From positions 4,650,001 to 4,714,000 of the forward strand of contig NZ_CP041185.1 in NCBI RefSeq assembly GCF_006517255.1: a stretch of DNA of 64,000 bases, in the 5' to 3' direction. This stretch comes from Janthinobacterium tructae (GTDB lineage: Bacteria > Pseudomonadota > Gammaproteobacteria > Burkholderiales > Burkholderiaceae_D). This document shows positions 7,471-16,060 of this stretch, piece by piece. Within the stretch, counting starts at the first letter, position 1. Each line of letters starts with the position of its first letter. Both the position numbers and the translations under genes were made by a program. The notes under the pieces were generated by a model that was not told the DNA's origin, ran no database searches, and was given only the letters and a program-made list of their open reading frames with translations.

Positions 7471-8894
7471 AGCCGTCTGTGTGGATGTGTTTCATGTGTT
7501 GGCTATTGCTGCATGGCGCCGCCCTGGCCGGGGACGAGGCGGTGGTGCAGGTGACGGCGCCGCGCCTGTATGCGGGCGAAAAAATCTCCGTCGATTTCCA
7601 GAACGTGGGCGTGCGCGCGGCCCTGCACATCCTGGCCGACGCATCTGGGCAAAACATCATCGCCAGCGACAGCGTGACGGGCAACCTGACGCTGCGCCTG
7701 CACAACTTGCCGTGGGACCAGGCGCTCGACGTGCTGCTGCAGGCGAAGGGGCTGGACATGCGGCGCAATGGCAACGTGCTGTGGATCGCGCCGCGCGAGG
7801 AAATGCTGGCGCGCGAAAAACTGGAACTGGAACAGCGCGCGCAGATCGCCGAACTCGAACCGCTGCAGTCGGCCATCTTCCAGCTCAACTACCAGAAGGC
7901 GGAAGCGTTCCGCAGCGTATTCGGCCTCGATGCGGGGGAAGGGCGCAGCCGGCTGCTGTCGCGCCGTGGCAGCGTGCTGATCGAGCCGCGCACGAATCAG
8001 TTGTTCGTCACCGACGTGCCGGCGCGCCTGGAGCAGATCCGTCAGCTGATCGCCAAGACGGATATTGCCACGCGGCAAGTGATGATCGAGGCGCGCATCG
8101 TCGAGGCGAACGACAGCTTCAGCCGCAACCTGGGCGCGCGCCTGGGTTTTACGGACCAACGACTGGCAGCGGGCCAGCTGCCCGGTTTTTCCCTGGGCGG
8201 CAGCGGGCGCCGCGCAGCCATCGGCGGCACGTATCAGGGCGTGGGCGAGGCGACGGGGCAAACGGTGGCAGGCAGCGGCGCTTTCGTGCCGAACACGCAA
8301 TTTGTCAACCTGCCGGCCGCCAGCATCAATGGCTTGCAACCGGCCAGCTTCGCCCTGAGCCTGTTTTCGGCGGCCGCCAACCGCTTCCTGAACCTGGAAT
8401 TGTCCGCATTGGAAGCTGATGGCAGGGGCAAGATCATTTCCAGCCCGCGCGTGGTGACGGCCGACAAGGTGCTGGCGCTGATCGAGCAGGGCATCGAATT
8501 GCCCTACCAGGTGGCCACCAGCAGCGGCGCCACGTCGATCACGTTCCGCAAGGCGAACCTGCGCCTGGAAGTGACGCCGCAGATCACGCCGGACGGCAAC
8601 GTGGTACTGGAAGTGGACGTCAACAAGGATAGCGTGGGCCAGGAAACGCGTTCCGGCTTCGCCATCGACACCAAGCATGTGCGTACGCAAGTGATGGTGG
8701 AAGACGGCGGTACGGTGGTGCTGGGGGGCATTTATCAGCAATCCGAACGGGGTACGGACAGCAAGGTGCCGCTGCTGGGCGACATCCCCGTGCTCGGTGT
8801 TTTTTTCCGCAGCACGGGCCGCAGTCAAGAAAAAACGGAACTGATGGTGTTTATTACGCCGAAAATAGTGGCAGATCGGCCAGCAACACGTTAA
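7467..8894 (+). CDS. pilQ: PilQ-type secretin, short form
   Basis: 475 residues against roughly 700 for most PilQ. A signal peptide (WLLLHGAALA) leads directly into an STN/N0-type domain (ISVDFQNVGVRAALHILADASG), then an N1/NolW-type domain (FQLNYQKAEAFRSVFGL ... VTDVPARLEQIRQLIAKTD) and the secretin barrel (RQVMIEARIVEAND, GKIISSPRVVTAD, GGTVVLGGIYQQ, VPLLGDIPVLGVFF). The AMIN domains that bind peptidoglycan in ordinary PilQ are absent. It forms the outer-membrane pilus pore. ATG overlaps the PilO-PilP stop. aroK normally follows; here a large lipoprotein gene lies between. Confidence 0.9.
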   Translation: MKPSVWMCFMCWLLLHGAALAGDEAVVQVTAPRLYAGEKISVDFQNVGVRAALHILADASGQNIIASDSVTGNLTLRLHNLPWDQALDVLLQAKGLDMRRNGNVLWIAPREEMLAREKLELEQRAQIAELEPLQSAIFQLNYQKAEAFRSVFGLDAGEGRSRLLSRRGSVLIEPRTNQLFVTDVPARLEQIRQLIAKTDIATRQVMIEARIVEANDSFSRNLGARLGFTDQRLAAGQLPGFSLGGSGRRAAIGGTYQGVGEATGQTVAGSGAFVPNTQFVNLPAASINGLQPASFALSLFSAAANRFLNLELSALEADGRGKIISSPRVVTADKVLALIEQGIELPYQVATSSGATSITFRKANLRLEVTPQITPDGNVVLEVDVNKDSVGQETRSGFAIDTKHVRTQVMVEDGGTVVLGGIYQQSERGTDSKVPLLGDIPVLGVFFRSTGRSQEKTELMVFITPKIVADRPATR

Positions 8895-8940
8895 TGTCAC
8901 ATCTTTACGTTTAAGTAACAATGCAAACGAAAGCGGACTG

Positions 8941-11184
8941 ATGGCGACTATGCGGAATTTTTCTTTAGGCAATACTTCTTGGAGTAGGGCATTGAATTGG
9001 CTGGCTCTGCTGGTCTTGAGCACTGTACTGGCCGCGTGTGGTGGCGGTGGCGGTGATCCGACCCTGGGTACGCCCGGCGGTGCAAACAACGGCGTTGCCA
9101 GCATCTCGCTCGTGGCCAGCGCCACGACCATTGTTGCCTCAGGCGCCGATGGCACCGAAGTCACGCTGACGGCAATTGTCAAAAATACAAGCAATAATGC
9201 CTTGAGCGGCCAGACGGTCGCCTTCACTGCCAGTTCGGGTACGATCAGCAATACCACGCGCGTCACGGATGCCAACGGCACCGTGGTTGAAAAGCTCAGC
9301 GTGAAGGGGGACGCGACCTTGCGCGACATCACGATCCAGGCCAGCAGCGGCGGCATCACGTCCACGCCGGTCGTGGTCAAGGTGGTGCCAGTCACGTCCG
9401 GTATTGCTACCTTGCTGCTGACTTCCTCTGGCGGCACCCTGGCATCGTCGGGCGGTACCGCAGTCAATGTCATCGCTTTTGTCAAAGATGCCAACAATGC
9501 CATCGTGCCCAATGCCAGCGTGACGTTCAGTGCCGATTCGGGTGCGCTGGGCGCGACGGTGGTCAGCACCAATGCGCAAGGGCAGGCTACGGTCAGCCTG
9601 AATACGGGGGGCGATGCCAGCCTGCGCACGATCAAGGTCAGCGCCAGTGCCGGTGCGCAAACGGCCAGTACCGATATCAGCGTCAGCGGCACGAAACTGG
9701 CCGTCAATGCCTTTTCGTCGATTAACCTGAAAACGAGCACCGACATGGTGATCAAGCTGGTCGACTCCAGCGGCAATGCGCTGGTGGGCAAGCCGGTGGC
9801 TTTCAGCGCGCAGGTCAATCCGCTGACGGTGAAGGGTGGCGGTGCCAGCCCGGCATTGACGGACAATAACGGACAGCTGGTATTGAGCTACAACGCCCAG
9901 TCTGGCACCAGCGATACGATCACCATCAAGGCCCAGGGCGACAGCCTGGTCATGCCCGTGGCGATCAATGCAGCCAATTTCACGATCAACGCCGTCTCCG
10001 GTGCGAATGTCGCGCTGACAACGCTGGCAACGCAAACCTGCTACGCCATCAGCGTGCATAGCGATGTGGCCGGCACACCGCAAACGGGCAATGTCCGTTT
10101 CAGCACGTCGCGCGGCGCGATTTACCAGGATGCAGGCTGCGCCACGCCGTTGCTGGCGCCGCTGGCGCTCGTTGGCGGTAATGCCGTTGCCTACGTGCAG
10201 GCTGCCGGCGCGGGCCGCACCTCGCTGACCGCCAGGAACGAGAGCACGGGCGTGTCGGTCCAGGCTGACGTGGAATTCGTCGCTCCGCTCACGCCGCAGG
10301 CAAGCATCACTTTGCAGGCCGACCCTGCGGTGATCGGTGCCAATACGGCAGGCAGCACTTCCCAACGCAGCTCCCTGCGCGCCATCGTGCGCGATGGCAC
10401 GGCGGAAAACAATCTCGTCAAGAATGCCCAGGTCGGCTTCACCATCCAGAGCGATGCCAGTGGTGGTTCCTTGAGCTCGCCGTCGGTGGTCATGACTGAT
10501 AGCGACGGCATGGCCACGGTCAGCTATATCGCCGGCCAGGCCAGTACCGGCGTCGACGGCGTGGTCGTCCAGGCGCGATTGCAGGGCGTATCGACCAGCA
10601 GCGTCACGGCCAAGTTGACGGTGACGAAGAAATCGCTGTTCATCAGCGCCGGCAGCGGAAATGTGCTCGATGGCACGGACAGCAGCACCTATCGCAAGAC
10701 CTATACCGTGTTTGTGACGGACGCTGCGGGCAATCCGGTCCCTGACGTGATCATCACGGCCGCGGCCTGGCCCAAGGAGTATTACAAGGGTTATCTGCAG
10801 TTTTCCACTGCGGCATTAAGCTGGGTTCGGGTGCCGAGCGTGACATGCAAGAATGAGGATCAGAATCGCAATGGCATGCTCGACGCGAACGAAGATGAGA
10901 ATAAGAACGGCTTCCTCGATCCCGGCATCCCGCTCAATCTGTCCACTGGAGGCAAAACGGACAGTAGCGGCACCACCACCGTTACCTTGACTTATCCGCG
11001 CGACAGGGCCAACTGGCTGAACGTCGAATTGACGATTCGTGGCAACAGTTCCGGGACGGAGGCAACTTATGTCGGTTACACTTTGCTTCCGGGACTGTTC
11101 TCGGACTTTAACCGCCTGGATGTGTCTCCACCGGGCATGTATAGTCCGTACGGGCAGGCGAATGTTTGTAGTGATTCAAAATAA
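8941..11184 (+). CDS. Large lipoprotein with bacterial Ig-like (Big_1-type) repeats and a calcium-binding-like segment
   Basis: 747 residues. The N-terminus has a lipoprotein signal with VLAACGGGGG (lipidated Cys near residue 34). The rest is Thr/Ser/Val/Gly-rich and divides into about five Ig-like units of ~95 residues with phrases such as LSGQTVAFTASSGT, TDANGTV and IVPNASVTFSADSGA that match the Big_1/invasin fold. Around residues 639-662 lies DQNRNGMLDANEDENKNGFL, two overlapping EF-hand/thrombospondin-type Asp/Asn loops that should bind calcium. No catalytic motif is seen. It is probably a surface adhesin or pilus-associated lipoprotein, judged by structure and by its position behind pilQ. 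The start could also be ATG 8950. Confidence 0.75.
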   Translation: MATMRNFSLGNTSWSRALNWLALLVLSTVLAACGGGGGDPTLGTPGGANNGVASISLVASATTIVASGADGTEVTLTAIVKNTSNNALSGQTVAFTASSGTISNTTRVTDANGTVVEKLSVKGDATLRDITIQASSGGITSTPVVVKVVPVTSGIATLLLTSSGGTLASSGGTAVNVIAFVKDANNAIVPNASVTFSADSGALGATVVSTNAQGQATVSLNTGGDASLRTIKVSASAGAQTASTDISVSGTKLAVNAFSSINLKTSTDMVIKLVDSSGNALVGKPVAFSAQVNPLTVKGGGASPALTDNNGQLVLSYNAQSGTSDTITIKAQGDSLVMPVAINAANFTINAVSGANVALTTLATQTCYAISVHSDVAGTPQTGNVRFSTSRGAIYQDAGCATPLLAPLALVGGNAVAYVQAAGAGRTSLTARNESTGVSVQADVEFVAPLTPQASITLQADPAVIGANTAGSTSQRSSLRAIVRDGTAENNLVKNAQVGFTIQSDASGGSLSSPSVVMTDSDGMATVSYIAGQASTGVDGVVVQARLQGVSTSSVTAKLTVTKKSLFISAGSGNVLDGTDSSTYRKTYTVFVTDAAGNPVPDVIITAAAWPKEYYKGYLQFSTAALSWVRVPSVTCKNEDQNRNGMLDANEDENKNGFLDPGIPLNLSTGGKTDSSGTTTVTLTYPRDRANWLNVELTIRGNSSGTEATYVGYTLLPGLFSDFNRLDVSPPGMYSPYGQANVCSDSK

Positions 11185-11196
11185 CTGTCGCAGCAC

Positions 11197-12843
11197 ATGC
11201 AAAATCTGTTTTTAGTAGGCCTCATGGGCGCAGGCAAAACCACCATCGGGCGCATCCTGGCCCGCAAGCTGGGCTTGCGCTTTGTCGATTCCGACCACGA
11301 AATCGAGGCGCGCACGGGAGCGACCATCCCGTGGATCTTTGAAATCGAGGGCGAGGCCAGCTTTCGCCGGCGCGAGGCCGAGGTCATTCGCGACTTGAGC
11401 GCCCAGGAAGGCATCGTCATGGCCACCGGCGGCGGCGCCATCCTCAATGCCGACAGCCGCGCCTACCTGAAGGAACGGGGTACGGTCGTGTATCTGCGCG
11501 CCAGCGTCAGCAACATCCTGGCACGCACCAGCCATGACAAGAATCGTCCGCTGCTGCAGACGGCCGACCCGCGCCGCAAGCTGGAAGAATTGACGTCGCA
11601 GCGCGAGCCCTATTACATGGAAGTGGCCGACATTGTCATCGACACAGGCCGTCCTAACGTACAATCGATGGTTCAGACCATCCTGATGCAGCTGGCCAGC
11701 CTCGAATGCGAGGCTTCGCCCAACTGCGTCATTCATGCAGAGCCTTCGATGAACGAGCAATCCAAAATGTTGTTGAGCGTAGACCTCGACGAACGCAGTT
11801 ATCCGATCGCCATCGGTCCCGGCCTGCTGGCCGACGCCGATGCGCTGCTGCGCCATATCAGCGGCCACAAGGTGGCCATCGTCACCAATACCACCGTCGC
11901 GCCGCTGTACCTGGGCCGCCTGCAGGCAGCACTGGCCAGCGATGGCCGCGAAGTAATCTGCATCGTCCTGCCGGACGGCGAAGAATATAAAAACTGGGCC
12001 AGCCTGATGCAGATCTTCGACGCGCTGCTGGCCAATAAATGCGACCGCAAGACTACCCTGGTGGCGCTGGGCGGCGGCGTGATCGGCGACCTGACCGGCT
12101 ATGCGGCGGCCAGTTACATGCGCGGCATCGGCTTCGTGCAGGTGCCCACCACCTTGCTGGCGCAGGTCGATTCCTCCGTCGGCGGCAAGACGGGCATCAA
12201 CCACCCGCTGGGCAAGAACATGATCGGCGCGTTTTATCAGCCGCGCGCCGTGATCGCCGACACCTCGACCCTGGAAACCCTGCCGGCGCGCGAGCTGTCG
12301 GCCGGCCTGGCCGAAGTGATCAAGCATGGCGCCATCATCGATGCCGCCTTCTTTGACTGGATCGAGGCGAACATGGCCAAGCTGATGGCGCGCGACAAGG
12401 GCGCCCTGGCTTACGCCATCGCCCGCTCGTGCGAAATCAAGGCCGACGTGGTACGCCAGGACGAGCGCGAAGGCGGCTTGCGCGCCATCCTGAATTTCGG
12501 CCACACCTTTGGCCACGCCATTGAAGCTGGCCTGGGCTACGGCCACTGGCTGCACGGCGAAGCCGTCGGCTGCGGCATGGTGATGGCGGCCGACCTGTCC
12601 TGCCGCATGGGGTATATCGACCAGGTGGCCGTGGAGCGCTTGCGTAAACTCGTCGCCGCCGCCGGCTTGCCCGTCAAGGCGCCGGACCTCGGTGTCGCGC
12701 GCTGGCTGGAACTGATGGAAGTAGACAAGAAGAACGAGGGCGGCGCCATCAAGTTCATCCTGTTGAAACCGCTGGGCAGCCCGTGCATCACGTCGGCGCC
12801 GCACGAACTGGTGCTGGCCACCCTGGCCGCCGGAGTGCAATAA
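11197..12843 (+). CDS. aroKB: Fused shikimate kinase / 3-dehydroquinate synthase
   Basis: 548 residues with no internal stop. Residues 1-~172 are shikimate kinase: P-loop [12 protein letters not shown], shikimate-binding DSDHEIE and GGGAIL, and the lid Arg region KNRPLL. A short linker leads to residues ~185-548, 3-dehydroquinate synthase: [46 protein letters not shown], and the metal-ligand Glu/His set including [13 protein letters not shown]. The enzymes catalyse steps 5 and 2 of chorismate synthesis. The two genes are usually adjacent but separate. An in-frame ATG at 11749, where AroB would normally begin, could allow internal initiation. dgt follows by 1 bp. Confidence 0.93.
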   Translation: MQNLFLVGLMGAGKTTIGRILARKLGLRFVDSDHEIEARTGATIPWIFEIEGEASFRRREAEVIRDLSAQEGIVMATGGGAILNADSRAYLKERGTVVYLRASVSNILARTSHDKNRPLLQTADPRRKLEELTSQREPYYMEVADIVIDTGRPNVQSMVQTILMQLASLECEASPNCVIHAEPSMNEQSKMLLSVDLDERSYPIAIGPGLLADADALLRHISGHKVAIVTNTTVAPLYLGRLQAALASDGREVICIVLPDGEEYKNWASLMQIFDALLANKCDRKTTLVALGGGVIGDLTGYAAASYMRGIGFVQVPTTLLAQVDSSVGGKTGINHPLGKNMIGAFYQPRAVIADTSTLETLPARELSAGLAEVIKHGAIIDAAFFDWIEANMAKLMARDKGALAYAIARSCEIKADVVRQDEREGGLRAILNFGHTFGHAIEAGLGYGHWLHGEAVGCGMVMAADLSCRMGYIDQVAVERLRKLVAAAGLPVKAPDLGVARWLELMEVDKKNEGGAIKFILLKPLGSPCITSAPHELVLATLAAGVQ

Positions 12844-12844
12844 G

Positions 12845-13981
12845 ATGCTGCCCGAAGACTTCCTGGCTCCCTATGCGGCCCATTCGGCGCAGGGACAGGG
12901 ACGTCGCTTTGCCGAGGCGCCGCACGCCTCGCGCAGCCAGTTCCAGCGCGACCGCGACCGCATCATCCATTCCTCGGCCTTCCGCCGCCTCGAATACAAG
13001 ACGCAGGTGTTCCTCAATCACGAGGGAGACCTGTTCCGCACGCGCCTGACGCACAGCCTGGAAGTGGCGCAAGTGGGCCGCTCCATCGCACGCAACCTGC
13101 GCCTGAATGAAGATCTGGTGGAAGCCATCGCCCTGGCGCATGACCTGGGCCATACGCCATTCGGCCACGTGGGCCAGGACGTGCTCAATGAGTGCATGCA
13201 GGCGCACGGCGGCTTCGAGCACAACCTGCAAAGCCTGCGCGTGGTCGACACGCTGGAAGAGCACTACGGCGCCTTTGACGGCTTGAACCTGATGTTCGAG
13301 ACGCGCGAAGGCATATTGAAACACTGCTCGCTGGCGCATGCGCGCGAACTGGGGCCCGTGGCCCAGCGCTTCATCGACCGCACGCAACCGACCCTGGAAG
13401 CGCAGCTGACCAATCTGGCTGATGAAATCGCCTACAACAGCCACGATATCGACGACGGCCTGCGTTCCGGCCTGATCACCATCGCCCAGCTGGAAGAGGT
13501 GGAATTCTTTGGCCGCCTGTGGCGCGACGTGCAGCAGGCATTTCCAGGCCTGTCGGGCCGGCGCGCCATCTACGAGACCCTGCGCCGCCTGATCACGGCC
13601 CTGGCCGACGATCTGATCGTCACGTCGAATGCCCTGATCCTCGACGCGGCGCCGCGCGATGTGAACGAAGTGCGTGCCAGTGCCCCGCTGATCCGTTTTT
13701 CGGACGCCATGCGGCGTGACGCGACGGACCTGAAACGCTTTTTAAGAGCAAACCTGTACCGCCACTACCAGGTCAACCGCATGCGGGTCAAGGCGAGCCG
13801 CATCGTGCGCGAACTGTACGACAGCTTCATGGCCGAACCGGCCCTGCTGCCGCCCGACTATCAGGTCAATGGCGATGATGTGAGCAAGCAGGCGCGCAAG
13901 ATCGCCGACTACATCGCCGGCATGACGGACCGCTACGCGATCCGCGAGCACCGCCGGCTGTATTCGCTCGACGAGCTGTAA
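12845..13981 (+). CDS. dgt: Deoxyguanosinetriphosphate triphosphohydrolase-like protein
   Basis: 378 residues, the length of the short dGTPase subfamily. The HD-domain metal site is visible: [24 protein letters not shown] (H), then [16 protein letters not shown] (HD) and later [13 protein letters not shown] (D). Family members hydrolyse dNTPs to deoxynucleoside and triphosphate. The gene follows aroKB by 1 bp and is probably cotranscribed. In many Burkholderiales the aroK-aroB-dgt block continues to gltB; here a repeat and the ttr locus follow. Confidence 0.93.
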   Translation: MLPEDFLAPYAAHSAQGQGRRFAEAPHASRSQFQRDRDRIIHSSAFRRLEYKTQVFLNHEGDLFRTRLTHSLEVAQVGRSIARNLRLNEDLVEAIALAHDLGHTPFGHVGQDVLNECMQAHGGFEHNLQSLRVVDTLEEHYGAFDGLNLMFETREGILKHCSLAHARELGPVAQRFIDRTQPTLEAQLTNLADEIAYNSHDIDDGLRSGLITIAQLEEVEFFGRLWRDVQQAFPGLSGRRAIYETLRRLITALADDLIVTSNALILDAAPRDVNEVRASAPLIRFSDAMRRDATDLKRFLRANLYRHYQVNRMRVKASRIVRELYDSFMAEPALLPPDYQVNGDDVSKQARKIADYIAGMTDRYAIREHRRLYSLDEL

Positions 13982-14020
13982 CGGTCACTGCGTGGACTGA
14001 CATGTCCGCGCGACGCTTCA

Positions 14021-14055
14021 TGTCGGGTTACGCCGTGCCGGCTAACCCGACCTAC
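14021..14055. repeat. REP-like palindromic intergenic repeat, copy 2
   Basis: Same arms as 2548-2582 (TGTCGGGTTACG and TAACCCGACCTAC) around a different centre. A degenerate half copy, AATCCGACCTACTCC, follows at 14076-14090. It lies 40 bp after dgt. Confidence 0.7.
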
Positions 14056-14223
14056 CAATGCAAGCGGTCATGGGGAATCCGACCTACTCCGCATTGTCGA
14101 TCCTGTCAATTGGCATGATCATCTAGGTCCCCGCACTATCACCCCAATATCCGTACGGCAACTTCTTTTCTATCATGGCAGCAAGTCAACAAGGGCTTGC
14201 CGCCCATAGTCAAGGAGAGTGTC

Positions 14224-14934
14224 ATGATTGAATCGCGCCGCAGTTTTTTGCGCGCCTTGCCAGCCGTTACCATCGGGGCGGCCATCGCGCCGCTGCCCGG
14301 CAAGGCTGCAACGAAGGGCGAGGGCGGGCAGCGCTGGGCGATGGTGGTCGATGTACAGAAGTGCATCGGCTGCCAGGCGTGCACGGTCTCCTGCATCATG
14401 GAAAACGCCGTACCGGAAAACAGCTTCCGCACCGTCGTCTCGACCTATGAAGTCAAGGAAGAGAACCGCTGCGGCACCTACATGCTGCCGCGCCTGTGCA
14501 ACCACTGCGCCAATCCTCCCTGCATTCCCGTCTGTCCCGTGGGCGCCACCTTCCAGCGCAAGGATGGCGTTGTCGTTGTCGATGGCGACCGCTGCGTGGG
14601 CTGCGCCTACTGCGTGCAAGCCTGTCCGTACGACGCGCGCTTCATCAACCACGAGACGGGCAAGGCCGACAAATGCACATTCTGCGCGCACCGCGTCGAC
14701 GAAGGCTTGCTGCCGGCCTGCGTGGAAACCTGCGTCGGCGGCGCGCGCATCTTCGGCGACCTGAATGACCCTGAAAGCATGGTGCACCAGCTGCTCACCG
14801 AGAACAAGGTGAAAGTGCTGAAACCCGAACAGGGTACCCAGCCCCACGTGTTCTACCTGGGATTGGACACGCGCTTCGCCGGCCACGTCGAGGGCGAAGC
14901 GACACTTTGGCAACCGAGCAAACACGGGAAATAA
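14224..14934 (+). CDS. ttrB: TtrB, iron-sulfur subunit of tetrathionate reductase
   Basis: 236 residues. A Tat signal (RRSFLRALPAVTIG) directs export. Four cysteine clusters follow, as in DMSO-reductase-family electron-transfer subunits: CIGCQACTVSC, CNHCANPPCIPVCPVG, CVGCAYCVQACPYDARF and CTFCAHRV...PACVETC, enough for four [4Fe-4S] clusters. It carries electrons from TtrC to TtrA in the periplasm. The ATG at 14224 is preceded by AAGGAG; an in-frame start 27 nt upstream lacks a site and would push the Tat motif inward. ttrC follows by 3 bp. Confidence 0.9.
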   Translation: MIESRRSFLRALPAVTIGAAIAPLPGKAATKGEGGQRWAMVVDVQKCIGCQACTVSCIMENAVPENSFRTVVSTYEVKEENRCGTYMLPRLCNHCANPPCIPVCPVGATFQRKDGVVVVDGDRCVGCAYCVQACPYDARFINHETGKADKCTFCAHRVDEGLLPACVETCVGGARIFGDLNDPESMVHQLLTENKVKVLKPEQGTQPHVFYLGLDTRFAGHVEGEATLWQPSKHGK

Positions 14935-14937
14935 ACC

Positions 14938-16050
14938 ATGGACAGCCACATCACCGAAATTGTCAACGTCACGCGCGAAGCGGCATGGCTGCCGTGGGCG
15001 GTGCAGTATTTTTTCCTCATCGGCCTCAGTTACGGCAGTTTCATGCTGACCTTGCCGTACTTCGTCTTTGGCCGCAAGGCGTATGAACGCCTGGGGCGCA
15101 TCGCGCTGCTGGCGTCCCTCGTGTGCGGCATGACGGCGCCTGTGGCGCTGCTGGCCGACCTGCACGGGCCGGGCCGCTTCTATCACTTCTATATTTACTT
15201 CCAGCCGCAGTCGTGGATGTCGTGGGGCTCGTTCTTCATTCCTCTGTATCTGGGCTGCCTGATGCTGTACGCATGGCTGGCGCTGCGCGTGGACTTCGCC
15301 ACGCGGGGGCAGGGCCAGGACCGTCTGGCTTTCCTGTACAGCCTGGCCGGGCGCGGTGGCGCCGCATCGCGCAAGGCCATCGTCACCGCCGCCGCCTTCA
15401 CCTTGCTCGCCGCCTTCGTGGTGGGCCTGTACACGGGCATGGAAGTGATGGTGGTGCGCGCCCGTCCCCTGTGGTTCACGCCTTTCCTGCCGGCGCAATT
15501 TGCCGCCACGGCCTTTGTCGGGGCCGTGGGCCTGGCGTTGCTGTTCAACCGTTTCCTGCCGGGCCGCGAGCAGGCGCTGGAAGTATCGCTGAACCGCGCG
15601 CTGGCCCTGTCGCTGGCGCTGGTGCTGGCGCTGGGCGGCGGCTGGCTGTTCGTCAGTCTCTCCGGCGTGAGCGCCAGCCACAGCATGGCGTTTACCCAGG
15701 TGGCGGGCATGCCGCAATGGCAGTTCACGGCTGTCTGGGCCGTGCTGTCGTCCATCGTGCCGATGGCGCTGGCCATCTGGCGCCCGGCCACGAGTGGCCT
15801 GGTGAATGGCCTGATCGCGCTGCATAGCGCCTGGATGATGCGCTGGACGATTTTCATCGGCGGCCAGAACATCCCGAAAACGGGCGCGGGCCTGTACGAC
15901 TACCACCTGCCGATGGGGAACGACGGCTTGCTGGGGATCATCGGCACGGCCGGCCTGTGGATCGCGCTGCTGTTGCTGATGCTGGAATTTTTGCCATGGG
16001 CGGGACGCGCGATTGCAACACGCAGCCGCCCTGCCATGGCCACGCACTGA
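14938..16050 (+). CDS. ttrC: TtrC, NrfD-type quinol-oxidising membrane subunit
   Basis: 370 residues with about nine hydrophobic helices and the NrfD/PsrC fold. It begins with a soluble N-terminal segment, then YFFLIGLSYGSFMLTLPYF and LLADLHGPGRFYHFYIYFQP, the quinol-site region conserved in NrfD proteins, and ends with a helix at ALLLLMLEFLPW. It oxidises menaquinol or ubiquinol and hands electrons to TtrB. It lies between ttrB (3 bp upstream) and ttrA (10 bp downstream), the classic ttrBCA order. Confidence 0.9.
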   Translation: MDSHITEIVNVTREAAWLPWAVQYFFLIGLSYGSFMLTLPYFVFGRKAYERLGRIALLASLVCGMTAPVALLADLHGPGRFYHFYIYFQPQSWMSWGSFFIPLYLGCLMLYAWLALRVDFATRGQGQDRLAFLYSLAGRGGAASRKAIVTAAAFTLLAAFVVGLYTGMEVMVVRARPLWFTPFLPAQFAATAFVGAVGLALLFNRFLPGREQALEVSLNRALALSLALVLALGGGWLFVSLSGVSASHSMAFTQVAGMPQWQFTAVWAVLSSIVPMALAIWRPATSGLVNGLIALHSAWMMRWTIFIGGQNIPKTGAGLYDYHLPMGNDGLLGIIGTAGLWIALLLLMLEFLPWAGRAIATRSRPAMATH

Positions 16051-16060
16051 GGAGTCAAAA

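Noticed and set aside
7503..9866. 787-codon open frame on - across pilQ and the Ig lipoprotein
   Set aside because: Covers two well-supported + genes and has no recognisable domain; its composition follows the reversed codons.
11212..12840. 542-codon open frame on - opposite aroKB
   Set aside because: Mirror frame of a strongly supported gene.
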